The position numbers and the translations under genes were made by a program. From NCBI GenBank assembly GCA_918026815.1, contig CAKJVC010000068.1:124001-188000 (forward strand): 64,000 nucleotides of DNA, given 5' to 3'. Origin of the DNA: Chalara sp. BL73 (Eukaryota > Ascomycota > Leotiomycetes > Helotiales). Position 1 is the stretch's first letter, and every line of letters starts with the position of its first letter. The notes beneath the pieces are model-generated. The model was not told the DNA's origin and made no database searches. It was given only the letters and a program-made list of their open reading frames with translations. This document shows positions 1 through 10,576 of this stretch, piece after piece.

Positions 1-1097
1 GTTCTCTGTGTCAGAAATAGGGGGTATTAGGCAAGAGGATCTGCAAGGGTATCACAGCGATGGAGTACAGGCTTATAGGAGCGTTACAGGTGATGATATT
101 GTCTACTAGGCCGCAAATATGTGTGTGACAGAGATTTCCTAGCTCCTTGGCCTACTTACGTAGGCTGACACTCTGCGAACTTACCGAGGCTCAGGCCTAA
201 GATCGCATGCCTGTTGCGCACATGTAGCATCAGGGTCCTATGATCCGGTTATAGGTAGCCTGAAGCGTGTGCAAGTCGTTGTTACTGCGTGCTGTGGTGC
301 TGCGAAACCGCCCCGCGACTTGACAGCAGACTAGCAGTTAGAAGAGTTTTTTAGCAGCAGCTATTTGTGCAGCCTTTCATTACCATAATATACGCAAACT
401 GAGTATAGTTATTCTGTAGAACGCTTTGTAAAGCTTTCGATATGACCTGACAATTTTCTGTTTCTAAAGCTAGCTTTTCCAAATGTGGTGGATGCCCATC
501 CTACTGTATGAGCCACTTTGCTCCGGAACATCTCCCCGCCTCAGGCCACAATCGTAACACCAACTGAGGTGCTTGCCATCTGCAATCGAGTCTCAATCAG
601 CCCAGAGAATTCTTCATCCCTAGGCCCCTAGATCCAACATAATAATAATTTGCTCTATAAATTACAAGACAAGCGCTACTGCCGCGGTGATTGTGGCCAC
701 CAGCGAACCATTCTTTTGCGGAAAATACCCAGGTCCCAGAACCACTAACTGAGCCGACTGAGGGTCTGCCATTACATTGCCCGATCGCCCCAATCCGAAC
801 CCTCGTCAGTTTTATTGTAGGAATGGGAAACAGAAATGTCATTGCCATGCGGGGAGCCCGGGAAGTTGGCGTTGTTGTGGCTGAAACGCGAATTTAGCTT
901 ATTACGCTTTCAGCCTTAGGCTTCATGGGCATGTCTTCAGCCCACCCGACACAATGGGACGACTGCTCTTCAACAAATATCCTTCATTCTATGTTAGTTA
1001 TTAATATACTTCATGCCAGCAGTCGTTGATCACAGCAATTTATTTCCTCGTCTACTGGATTAATAATTTCTCTTTTTGTTGCCAAGGAGTGTACGTT
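1..1097. other. Intergenic sequence, no gene recognised
   Basis: Short open frames occur on both strands but none shows a recognisable domain, a signal peptide or exon-intron structure. The last part is the presumed promoter and leader of the membrane-protein gene that follows. No tRNA, rRNA or clear repeat was seen. Confidence 0.5.
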
Positions 1098-2081
1098 ATG
1101 GCCGACGAACAGGATCAAGGTCTCACAGGTGCTATGAATGCATCCATGCCAATTCTTATGGCGATGGTAGCGTTTTTGGCCATATCACTGTACAACATTA
1201 TCGAACTCAATGTCATTATCTTTGCCACTTTCAAACGGCGAGCGGGACTATACTTTTGGAGTTTTATTGTCGCGACTTGGGGCATTGGACCACATGCAGT
1301 CGGCTTTATACTCAAATTCTTTGCTCTTACTTCGGCGTACTGGCTGCCATGTACCCTGGTTGGTTTAGGTTGGATAGCCATGGTGACTGGACAGTCATTT
1401 GTCTTGTACTCACGCTTACATCTCGTCGTTCAGAGTGCTCGAAGAATTCGCTGGGCTCTTTACATGATTATATTTGATGCTGTCGCATTTCATATCCCAG
1501 TCATGATTTTGGCATTCGGTGCGAACTCACCAAACCCAACGCCTTTTGTTGGAGCCTACGCTATATGGGACAAGATTCAGATCGCGGTGTTCTTCGTCCA
1601 AGAGTCTATTCTCTCGGTGCTTTATATATATGAGACAATTCGATTGCTAGGCTCTGGTGGCGAGATTAAAAAAAACCCGCTGCGACAACTACTGGCACAT
1701 CTTTTGTTGGTCAACATTGTGGTCCTAGTCCTCGATATCATCCTCCTCGGCATCCAATACCTGGGATACTTCGGGCTTCAAACGACTTTCAAGACTGCTG
1801 TGTACAGCATCAAATTGAAGATGGAATTCTCTGTGCTAAACCGTTTGGTCGCTGTTGTGCAGAATAAGAGCTTCTCTGGCAGCAATACCGACAACAACCT
1901 ATGGTCGCTCAATACACTTGTTAGCAACAATGCTACTCAGGTTAACTCCTTGGGTGGCAATAACCATGGCGGTTCCATCAGGTTGGAGAATGCACCTTCC
2001 ATACCAAAGGATGACCTGCGACCGAGAGTGAAGACGACCGAACTAGCCATGGAGGGTGGCGAAGCAGGAAATCGGAATTAA
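1098..2081 (+). CDS. Multi-pass integral membrane protein (DUF7703-like)
   Basis: A single-exon gene of 327 codons. The N-terminal half holds several hydrophobic segments, beginning at about residue 15 (PILMAMVAFLAISLYNII), in a seven-helix-like arrangement. The C-terminal 70 residues are polar and rich in Asn, Ser and Gly, as expected of a cytosolic tail. The pattern fits the fungal DUF7703 family of uncharacterised membrane proteins; that assignment is from memory. The frame is open 24 codons further upstream to an ATG at 1026, but MADEQDQ at 1098 is the more typical start and precedes the first helix. Neighbours give no functional hint: no intact gene lies within 6 kb downstream. The substrate or ligand is unknown; a receptor or transporter-like role is only a possibility. 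Confidence 0.75.
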   Translation: MADEQDQGLTGAMNASMPILMAMVAFLAISLYNIIELNVIIFATFKRRAGLYFWSFIVATWGIGPHAVGFILKFFALTSAYWLPCTLVGLGWIAMVTGQSFVLYSRLHLVVQSARRIRWALYMIIFDAVAFHIPVMILAFGANSPNPTPFVGAYAIWDKIQIAVFFVQESILSVLYIYETIRLLGSGGEIKKNPLRQLLAHLLLVNIVVLVLDIILLGIQYLGYFGLQTTFKTAVYSIKLKMEFSVLNRLVAVVQNKSFSGSNTDNNLWSLNTLVSNNATQVNSLGGNNHGGSIRLENAPSIPKDDLRPRVKTTELAMEGGEAGNRN

Positions 2082-3869
2082 TACTGAGACGGCGAAGGAA
2101 ATGTTAAGAATGGGTCAGCCGAGTATATGAGATAGTTTGAGATTCGTCAAGGTGTTTGGCTTGTATCTTGCAGCATAGGAGAGATGAGTTTGAGGGAGTT
2201 CTACTTAGTTATTCTGCAACTGCCGCAGGCCAACCCACAGTGTTTCGGTCTCTATTGTAAGGCACTTTCCAGGCCCAAAAAGGGGTTTTCGGGGCTGGCA
2301 CCATTGCAATGGTAACCTTCACTTGTATCTCATTCTAGAAAGTATATTATCGAAACCTTGAACATGAAGCAGATTTATGCACACGATGAGCCTTTGCCTC
2401 GAGATTCCAAAGTTGACCAGACGCCAAAGGCTGTCCCACCAGGAATCGGCTACAGGAGATCTGCCAACCACCAATCCCATGCTCACTTTATTAAATAAAG
2501 GCAATCCCATACACGTAGGTTCTCAAAGAAACCTCACTTCTGCAATCAGCATATCAATCACTGCTCTCTCTTCCGTTGGATTATCTGAGCTGAAAAAGGT
2601 TATAGTTCTTGCGCGTTACCGCTCATATTGGTAATACAACCTTCATGGTATCGCCGAGCACGAATCGCAAAATTTTAATTCCGGAGGCAGCTTTTATGGA
2701 GGCAGTTCTGGGAGAAGTGGAGGAAGTGGGTGGGGTGGAGGCAGAGGCAAGAGGAAGCAAACGTACTCTCCGTCGAGATATCCAGGAAGAGGACACTGCC
2801 AATTTGTTACAGGATGTACCTCCCCCCACGTTTTATCAGCATCTCTAAGCAACAACACGTGAGAGAGTATGATAATTCACGGAAGAGGCACATCAAGACT
2901 CCGAACTAGAGAAGCGATACTGAAGTGCCAAAGAAGCCGGCTCCGAAAAGAAACCAGGCCTCGCACTTCGGAAAATCCAAATAGGGGGGGAAGAATAGGA
3001 TATCAATATAAGAGCTTTACACCAAGCCCAGGCAGCGCCACAAAGCGCCACATTTTTGCTTCTCTTCCAGTTATTGGGATTCCCACGGCGTCCTCAGGAT
3101 GCTAACCAAAATTTCGGCTTCCGGCGCGCAAGGAACATGAACGCTGGCTTAATTGGTTGCTGTTTTCGTGTCTTCATGAACGGAAGGATGTTTTTATTAT
3201 TTTAATGGTTGATTACGTGCTGGGTTGACAGGATTGCACTGGTAGCATGTAGCATGTAGCTCACCAGCCTACACGCACAGGCCTATGCGTTCGTGTTATA
3301 CCACAATTAAAGGCATTGGGGATTGTGTTCCGGAACATAATCGAATTTAGTAATAGCTTTGTGTGTTACTGACTACGGCAGCAGGATTTCTAGAGTAGGC
3401 GTAACCCAATTGGTGAATTGGTCGGGGAATACCCACTTCCGTCGCTGAAAATTAATATAGCTACTGATATTATAACTCCAGTGCCAGCTTAGTCCGCGCG
3501 TCCTTTCAACTGGGAGTTTTTGGTCAATTCTGAGTGGTCGTCCACCTAAACAGACGGTCGATCATGCCTCCACAAGTTGCCATTGCTCTTTCGCGTGGAA
3601 GTCTCCAACCCCTGAACAGTGCAGGAGCCAAAGGCGGGGAGTGAGCGGGTCGCTAAACTGCGGGCGTTCGCACGGGCTCAATAGGGAACTCAGGAGGTTT
3701 GACGCTGTGGTGCCACAGACCTGGGTCCGGGGTGTTCGGAACGTGGTAATCGGTCCCGGAAAGTTGACACGCCTGGTGGCGACGCAAGCGGCGTTTCTTC
3801 AATCACCCGCTCGGACCCTTCAATATTAGCCATGCCATTTAAATATTGGTTTATGATCACATATCATAT
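2082..3869. other. Gene-poor stretch with a glycine-rich coding-like fragment
   Basis: No intact gene is visible. At about 2680-2850 (+) one frame reads as a Gly/Ser/Arg-rich tail (repeats of GGS, GRS and GGRGKRKQ) ending in a stop. It could be the end of a decayed RNA-binding-type protein, but no domain supports that and no start is seen. The part from 3480 to 3830 is more GC-rich than its surroundings and carries no recognisable product. Confidence 0.35.
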
Positions 3870-4790
3870 TATTTCAGAAGCTTGGTCCCCTTTGCTTCGC
3901 CATGTTTCGCAGATCTCCATGCTTAGCAGCCCATTCCTTCCCATTGGATATTTTAAGCCATTGCGGGCTTCTGTGTCGTCGCGTTGCCACCTTCGTTTTC
4001 TATCCCAAAATCTAACACCTCAAGGTTAGTTCGTATCAGCAATTGAAGACCTCTCCTCCCACACGCCTCTCTTGTGGCTTGAGACCCGTTCTAGATATCA
4101 TCATTTTCTCATTTATCATAGCTTCGGCACAACAAATACATACCTCCGCTACATTTCTCACGTAGACGAAATCAAATTTACTCGACCCATCTCCATGCTG
4201 AATGCGTGCCATTCCTTGCCCAAGTGCTGATAATAAAGCTGGAGTTACCTGGCTATCTCTTTCGCCAATGATACCGCATGGTCATAACACTGTAGTCCGC
4301 AATTTTGGAGGTTGATTTTCGGTAAGTACTATTCCATCAGGTCTCGACTTGGCTGCAGTATAAGGATCATGATAGGTGGCAGGGTCATCCAGATTTGCAG
4401 CAGATTCCGTGAGAAGGGAGAATGGGGCAACAGTTACGATGGATGTACTCGAAATATATGTGTAGGTAATGTTTTAGTGAGAGGCACTCTTTTGCGCAAG
4501 AAGTTGGGATTCTTGTGCCGTAGACAATTGTCAAAGTTGCGGCTTTGGCTCCCACAAAAGCGAGTACGGAGGCAGTATTGGCTAGGCGTAGTTTGGAGAG
4601 TATAGAGGTAACGACGGTTTTGTCCGATATGTCACAGGTGTCAGCTCACGCCTTCAAAAATGTTATTCTTGGGCAAGCGACTAATACCAGAGACAGTGGG
4701 CTTGGAGGCGTGGGAAAGTACGGCCTGTGCAATATGGGACCCCAGAAACTTACATCCACCGAGTACCAGTACATGACCAAGTGCGGGGAC
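3870..4790 (-). pseudogene. Decayed NAD(P)-dependent sterol/3-beta-HSD-type dehydrogenase
   Basis: Consecutive minus-strand frames give ordered pieces of an extended short-chain dehydrogenase of the 3-beta-hydroxysteroid dehydrogenase / sterol-4-alpha-carboxylate dehydrogenase (Erg26-like) family. Near 4780 is the nucleotide-binding start (VLVLGGCKFLGSHIAQ, a GxxFLGSHI motif). Near 4620 is CDISDKT, near 4480 CAKECLSLKHY, and near 4330 the YxxxK-type catalytic motif within DPYTAAKS. Near 4240 is PCGIIGERDSQVTPALLSA, and near 4160 FDFVYVRNVAE. The pieces are split by at least two frameshifts (near 4646 and 4460) and an in-frame TGA (near 4250) where the family has Arg or a similar residue. A weaker similarity (RFWD) continues to about 3870. 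The gene is clearly non-functional. The transposon-like element at 4948-5760 lies just upstream of its old start. Confidence 0.8.
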
Positions 4791-4938
4791 ATCTGTATTT
4801 GGTATTCTGACCAGGTGTCGTAGATGAATTACACTGTATTTGATGTGCGATGGAAGTAGGATAGTGACCATAGATACCTTCCGGCGTGTTACTCAGTGTT
4901 CGAAATAATCTATTTCTTCCGAAGTGTTACATAGGTGG

Positions 4939-4947
4939 ATATATTTA
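4939..4947. repeat. Target-site duplication, left copy
   Basis: ATATATTTA directly abuts the left inverted repeat and is repeated exactly at 5761-5769. Confidence 0.9.
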
Positions 4948-5000
4948 CGGTTAATATCTCAAATACCATCAAAAAGTGCCGATATTTCTGAAATACCATC
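4948..5000 (+). repeat. Left terminal inverted repeat (53 bp)
   Basis: Identical over 53 bp to the reverse complement of 5708-5760. It contains two ATACCATC words. Confidence 0.97.
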
Positions 5001-5377
5001 TTTTCTTTACCTCTATCTGGCCATACCACTTTTATGATATATAAGATATCCTCCAAAAAATAGTGGTATATGAGATATTTTCCAAAAAATAATAGTATAT
5101 AAAATATTCTTCAACATACGCTGTAAATATGTAACAAACAAAAAGCAGCAGGAAAGATTGCAATAGCAAATAAAAACACGTATATTGTATAAACACGCGA
5201 CTGGCAAATGCAGAATTAACAGTATTGTATGAGTATGAAATATAAGTCTATAAATCTATAAAAGACTCAAGCTTGCTTTCCTCCAAAAAGTCCTAGCTTT
5301 CTTTGTATTTTTCGCCTTTCGGCGGTGCCCTACGGTGTTACAAGCTTGTAACTTTAGCATCCCGAGGGTATTCTGGC

Positions 5378-5539
5378 AGCTGAAGCCCATAACAGTCTAG
5401 GCCATACGCCGTTATAGTAGCTGTGAGCCTGTAGCTGGCCATGGGCGGGGTACGCCGTTTGCAGCCCAGAAAGCACCGTAGCTGAAGCCTGTAACAGTCT
5501 AGGCCATACGCCCTCGTAGTGGCTGTAAGCCTGTGGCTG
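5378..5539. repeat. Two-copy direct repeat in the core of the transposon
   Basis: The unit starting AGCTGAAGCC at 5378 recurs at 5480. The first 33 bp differ at two positions (5378-5410 versus 5480-5512), and a weaker match continues to about 60 bp. The copies lie 102 bp apart, and the block is richer in GC than the element's ends. Confidence 0.8.
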
Positions 5540-5707
5540 CTGTAGCTGTTAATTAGTCTTGGCTTAAATAATGGTATTTCGGAAATATTTCAAATACCAT
5601 CATTTTTTGGGCGTATATCCGAAATGCTATCATTTTTTTGGCCTTTATCTGATATACCATTATTTTAAAAAGGTGGTATGGCCGGATAAAAGTTAAAAAA
5701 AAAGGGG

Positions 5708-5760
5708 GATGGTATTTCAGAAATATCGGCACTTTTTGATGGTATTTGAGATATTAACCG
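5708..5760 (-). repeat. Right terminal inverted repeat (53 bp)
   Basis: Perfect reverse complement of 4948-5000. It is followed directly by the right copy of the 9-bp target-site duplication. Confidence 0.97.
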
Positions 5761-5769
5761 ATATATTTA
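5761..5769. repeat. Target-site duplication, right copy
   Basis: ATATATTTA directly abuts the right inverted repeat; it is the partner of 4939-4947. Confidence 0.9.
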
Positions 5770-8740
5770 AGGTATCGGCATGGAGGGACGAGTCACAACC
5801 CAGTTAGAGCAATTAAATTTCCAAATCTAGCCAAAGTCTCCTGCATGGCCGGTGTACATGCTGGAGAGGCGGAGCTGCGCTAATAATGAAGTTAGTAATA
5901 GCCCTTCTCATCGGTCACTATGATTTCAAGCTGGCGAGCCCGAATAAGCCAACATCCTAGGTGTGGCGGACATTCATTCTACCACAAAAAGACACCATAC
6001 TTCCGATGCGGGAGCGATCTTAGTATAGGGCAATTTCAAGGTGATGGAAACTCTATGCGAGTAATAGACCCCACTAGAACTCAATTTGATTCTATAGCAT
6101 TTCACTCGTTAGCATGTAGTAGAAATTTCAGTCTATCTCTCCACCCAGAGTATGATCATATATCAGTTCTTCAATGTCCCTCATACTATGCATATATATA
6201 ATAAAAATAGTGGTCGATACGCACACTGTATTCGTCTTTCCATCTACAGTTTGATTTAGAGAGTGATATAAGTAGAGTATCTGCCTGATGGCGGTGACGG
6301 AAAAACAACATTGGCAACACTCTCTACGAGTATTAAGTGCAGCAGGCGCCGGAACACCATTTGTTATGCTATCCAGCAAGCTGCCTACACACCTTCTAGA
6401 CCAGCGATAGTTTTGACTTGGCGTTTCAAGGAAGTTCTGAGTGGCTATCGAGTTGCCTTCGGCTGCAACACATGCATTCAAGTGCTGTGCATATGCAGCT
6501 ACACGCCGATCGCCTCCTTACTGTAGCCTTATCAGATTTGTAGATTGTTATTTCCAACGTTGGGAAAGGGTTTACCATCCATCGCAAAGATGGGCTTGCG
6601 GGATAGCCTTGACCTCTTGAGACATTTTCCGACTGTGGTATAACTATCGAGTTGCACATGCAGCAAGCTATCTTTTCTGGCACGACATATATGCAGAACC
6701 TTGCAGAATGGACACATCATTTGCTTTGGTCTGAGTTGGGATGAACATCGCGCTATACATTTTATTATATGCAGGCTCATAAGCTAAATTAAAGAACCGC
6801 CGCAGAATTTTCTCAACCATACTTCGTTCGTCTCCGCATTTAAATGGAGATGCTTCTGTTATATCCAGCAAGCTGTACCATACCCTGTTGAGATGGTGCA
6901 TTTCAAATGTCCATCACGGCCTTCCTACCAAAAGTCTGTTTTAATTTTACCTCATCATCCTTTGGAAAACGAAGTCACTTCTGGATTGAATTTTGAATGC
7001 AATGCCCCAGAACATTGGCCCCCAACATCTTACCGCCGTTAGCGGACTTTCCCGCTGCGACAGAGTGGTTGCGAATTTTGATACCCCTTACACATTAGCG
7101 CCCGTAATGTATTCATTATGCATTGTTTTGTTGCCGCCAGATTCTATTATAGAGTTATTTCCATAGGGAGCCACAAACTAGATGGCTGTGAGTTCATTCA
7201 CTGCCTGTTATATACATAAACTAATTTAGAATTAAGTGACTTGCTTAATAGTCACAGTATGTGTGCGGTGGATTTGTTCCGATAAGTGGCGAAACGCTAA
7301 TACCACCACTCCGGCTAGGCACGATTGAACAATTAGTTACTGCGTGCATTAGTAAGTAATTCTAAATAACTTTTCCTGTTATTATTAATTATAAAGTCGC
7401 AAAAGCTGGATTGAGCACGCATTAACGGGAGCTCAAGATAGGCTCCATAATTAGTAATGATTTTTTAATTGTAAGTTTGCAGGAACCGTTGTGTTGTAAC
7501 TCATATCGCTGACAAAGTAAATATAGGCGGGAACCACATTCGCAGTAGGAACATTACCAATCCAACTGTTCGCAAAGCTTACGATCTTCATACTGTATTT
7601 ACAAATATTTCGACCAAACTCGGGGCTCCGTCCATAGATCTGGGGTGCCTAATTCTATTATTTCATACCGGGAGCTGGTGAAGTATAGATTACCAAAATC
7701 AACTTGATCCAAACAGTCCATCAGCGACTGTAGGGGTTACGGCAGCAGCCTTTGGGATCGTGAGCGACTTTTACCTCTTCTTCTTGCTAATAGTGGGAGT
7801 TTGGCAACTGCAAATGAGAAGAGAACGAAAATTGGGATGTATAAGTATATTTCCCACGGGGCTCCTGTAAGTTATCATATAATTTGCAACGATACTGTGC
7901 TAATAGCTCGTTTAAAGAGCTTGCGTAGTCAGCGTTGTAGCTCTTATCTATCGACTTCGCTCTATTTACGGCTCAGACGGTACATACGAGCTCTCTCCAC
8001 CGGCTTTGCTCGTGTAAGTTTTATTCAAATTTATGGAAATGCTAGCACAGAAGCTCACTGTTGAATATAGTATTATTGAACTGTCTGTTGGCATATCTTG
8101 TTCATGTATGCCCAGCCTCAAAGGCTTATTAAAGCAACATCATACCTTCTTCCTGGCTTCAGCTCAATTTTTCACTCCTGCCGACTCGTGGTAATAATAA
8201 AGGGGGCAGCTATGGGAGAGCACAGCCAGAGGGATATAGTGGGCTGCTAGATGTCGCAGGAGGCAGCTCAATACATTCTTAGCAGCACGCAAATCTGGCA
8301 ATAATAGAGCTTGGGCAACTACATTCTGTCAAGACTTATGTTAAACACGGAAAATCACACCATATCGATGAGCCTGGGATCCATTTACAACATGAAATCT
8401 ACCAGACACTGGCTCCTCGGCTGATTTATGACAACAGAAGAAATTGGGTAGTTCACGACTAAGGGCCATGTGGGTACTAAACGTCATCGGATAGGTTTAA
8501 GTATGCATTAAATCTAGGATAGTAGCGAATTAAAATATTAAAATATTAAAATATTAGAAATATTTTAACAGTTTAAGATTCTATCTCTGATTTAAATTAT
8601 CATCCCATGGGATTTCCACAATTGTGCCACACATCTTCAGAATCACCGAGGAAAATACACCAAATGGAGTAGATAGTGCCCGTAAGTCTTTTCAACAGGC
8701 GGCGCTGGTGAACTCATTGAATAAGGTGAATATGTTACAT
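5770..8740. other. Long gene-poor stretch, AT-rich, no gene recognised
   Basis: Only short frames are present and I could not match any to a family. A Cys-rich open frame near 6130-6900 (mainly minus) has no recognisable motif and looks like decayed or random sequence. Most of 7000-8600 is AT-rich and contains no supported feature apart from a small tandem repeat at 8529. Confidence 0.45.
8529..8556. repeat. 8-bp tandem repeat, 3.5 copies
   Basis: The unit ATTAAAAT is repeated three and a half times in an AT-rich intergenic stretch. Nothing suggests a function. Confidence 0.8.
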
Positions 8741-10126
8741 CTAGTTGTTAACCATCTGTATTATTGCGCCAGCTGCAACTTCTCTCCCGGTCTGTTCACT
8801 ACATTGCTCTCCTAAATCAATTCTTATCTCCCTCTCACGGGGATTATTTTCATCTAGTACTATCTGAAGTGCGGTTTCGAGCTCATCACTAGAGATTTTT
8901 GGCTCGCGTGTTTTATTGGCATATAATCCGATCTTTAAATATTCTGCACAAGTTGTGTTGCCATATGTGTCATACCACACCGGAAGGATAATTTGGGGGC
9001 ATCCCAGCTCTATGATAAAGTCTGTCAAATGTCACAATAGCGAAAAGATCCCAATCGTAAATTAAAGTACATACCCACACGTCTCAAAATAGGCATTTGC
9101 CCCTCCATGATGTATGCTTGCCACAACTCCTGGCAGGATAAGGAGATCCGCTGGAGCGACTTCCAGCCATTCAACAATATCCACCCGGCCACCACCAATC
9201 GCATCACTGAGAAATCTGCTCACAAATTCAATAACCGAGGTTCCTTTATTCTGCTTTAATTTTCAGAGTATTTTTAGGGATGGGTGGTTCCGCAGCGCTC
9301 TTTCTAAGGCTCGTGTTAGAGAAAGGCAATTATCACGCTCGGCAGCACTGTGCGAGCCAAAGTTAACAAGAATAGTTTCTCTCTCATTCATCCATTTCAA
9401 CAGATTCTTGGTGGGACCTGGAGTTTCTATATTGATTGGTAGTTCGGTTATAGGTCCGCAGGCAGTAACGTTGAGTAGAATTGACGCCAATGGCAGACTT
9501 GACTGGGGAATATCTGGTACTAGATAATGGGTTCCTTCTAGCATATATGGCTGAATACTTGGAATAGGGCCGGGTATTGCAATCGAGGAATCAAGGCATA
9601 CGCCGGTCCTTCCATAGAACTCCTGCCCACGGCTGCACTAGAATTAGTAGGTCTTTCAGTCCTACTGGGGACAATATGGCTAGTTTCAGGCCAGCATTCT
9701 GCATGCGTCAATTTCAGGTGCACATGTTGGATCCACCATAACAACAGCAGGAGAGACTTTGCGGAGAATCACAAGACAATTATTATACAACGCTGGGTAG
9801 CGACCTCCCATCCAGTGCTCCATCATCCTAGATACATTAGTGAAGCTAGATATGGCACCATGCATTCCTGGTGGATAAGCTATAGCATTAACACTATATC
9901 CAGCCTTTAGATACGTTACGAATATCGAGGCACCAGGAGTGAGATGAAATTGAGCGGTGGAAACCTAATCTCGAATACGGAAGCGCAAGACTCCTGTGGA
10001 TGCTATGTGTACTGAAGTCGGCAATCCGCTCTGAGCCAGCTGCCCAGCGATAGCGAGCATGATATCGGCCTGGCCATGGTCGCTGCTGGTGGTGAAAAGA
10101 ACGCAACTCTTAGAGCTACAGGACAT
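8741..10126 (-). pseudogene. Decayed UDP-glycosyltransferase
   Basis: The start lies at 10126 with a typical N-terminus (CVLFTTSSDHGQADIM), and an ATG three codons further upstream is also possible. Ordered pieces follow: PTCAPEIDA near 9720, GLKLAILSPVGLKDL near 9670, the linker ETILVNFGSHSAAERDN near 9390, and the donor-sugar region ending SIHHGGANAYFET near 9090. A normal phase-1 intron (9022-9074) joins this to IIELGCPQIILPVW and the C-terminus. The gene is broken by an in-frame TAG near 9967, frameshifts near 9690 and 9600, and a TGA near 9262 where the family has Trp (context LKIL*KLKQNKG). A functional copy would transfer a sugar from a UDP-sugar to a small lipophilic acceptor such as a sterol or metabolite. 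It is head-to-head with an MFS transporter stub. Confidence 0.88.
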
Positions 10127-10408
10127 AATGGACATAGATAACGATGCTGGTTTATCTGAACCACTTATTGACAAATAACCCGCAATTGACATAATGAATT
10201 CAGGTAAACGCAGTGTTGGTAAAAAGGGAAAGGTAAGATTGGGAGATGTCGAGTTGCACATGGTATATAAATTCACCCTTGGGAATTTTGCCCAGAAATT
10301 GCTTCTCATGTAGCCCACAATTTGGAATCCAACATAACCCTTGTCACACCAACCTTGCACTCTATGCACACACAATGCACCTGTTATCACGATAGTGTGT
10401 TTCCTCTG

Positions 10409-10576
10409 TTCTCAGCGTCTGCAGCAGCAGAAAATACGGTTCTTCGCTCTATTGTGGGAGCATTTATGCCTTTTGCGGGACCACCTCTTTATTCTGCTCT
10501 GGGACTTGGCTGGGGCAATTACTTACTTGCTCTTATAGCTTTTCTGATGACACCCGTGCCTATTTTTTTGGGATAG
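10409..10576 (+). pseudogene. C-terminal stub of an MFS multidrug transporter
   Basis: The frame reads FSASAAAENTVLRS, then GAFMPFAGPPLYSALGLGWG and a last hydrophobic helix. This is the conserved end of fungal DHA1-type drug:proton antiporters (fluconazole-resistance type). The usual cytosolic tail is cut by TAG. Nothing upstream encodes the other eleven or so helices, and within 300 bp the sequence runs into the 5' end of the decayed glycosyltransferase. This is a truncated remnant. Confidence 0.8.

Larger units (their letters stand above)
4948..5760. mobile_element. Non-autonomous DNA transposon (MITE), Mutator-like by TSD length
   Basis: An 813-bp element begins CGGTTAATATCTC and ends with its exact reverse complement. 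The terminal inverted repeats match perfectly over 53 bp. They continue imperfectly for about 30 more bp around a shared TGGCCATACCAC core. The element is flanked on both sides by the same 9-bp sequence, ATATATTTA (4939-4947 and 5761-5769), a target-site duplication of the size made by Mutator-like (MULE) transposases. No transposase frame is present. Inside the ends lie iterated ATACCAT(C/T)ATTTTTT-type units, a possible transposase-binding array, and a GC-richer core holding a two-copy repeat. Superfamily assignment rests only on TSD and TIR length. Confidence 0.9.

Noticed and set aside
6128..6901. Cys-rich minus-strand frames and a plus-strand GGDGKTTLA resembling a P-loop
   Set aside because: No other NTPase motif follows, frames are short and shift, and the match is only seven residues; probably chance.
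9538..9744. A 68-codon minus-strand frame as an independent small gene
   Set aside because: It is one frame of the decayed glycosyltransferase between two frameshifts.
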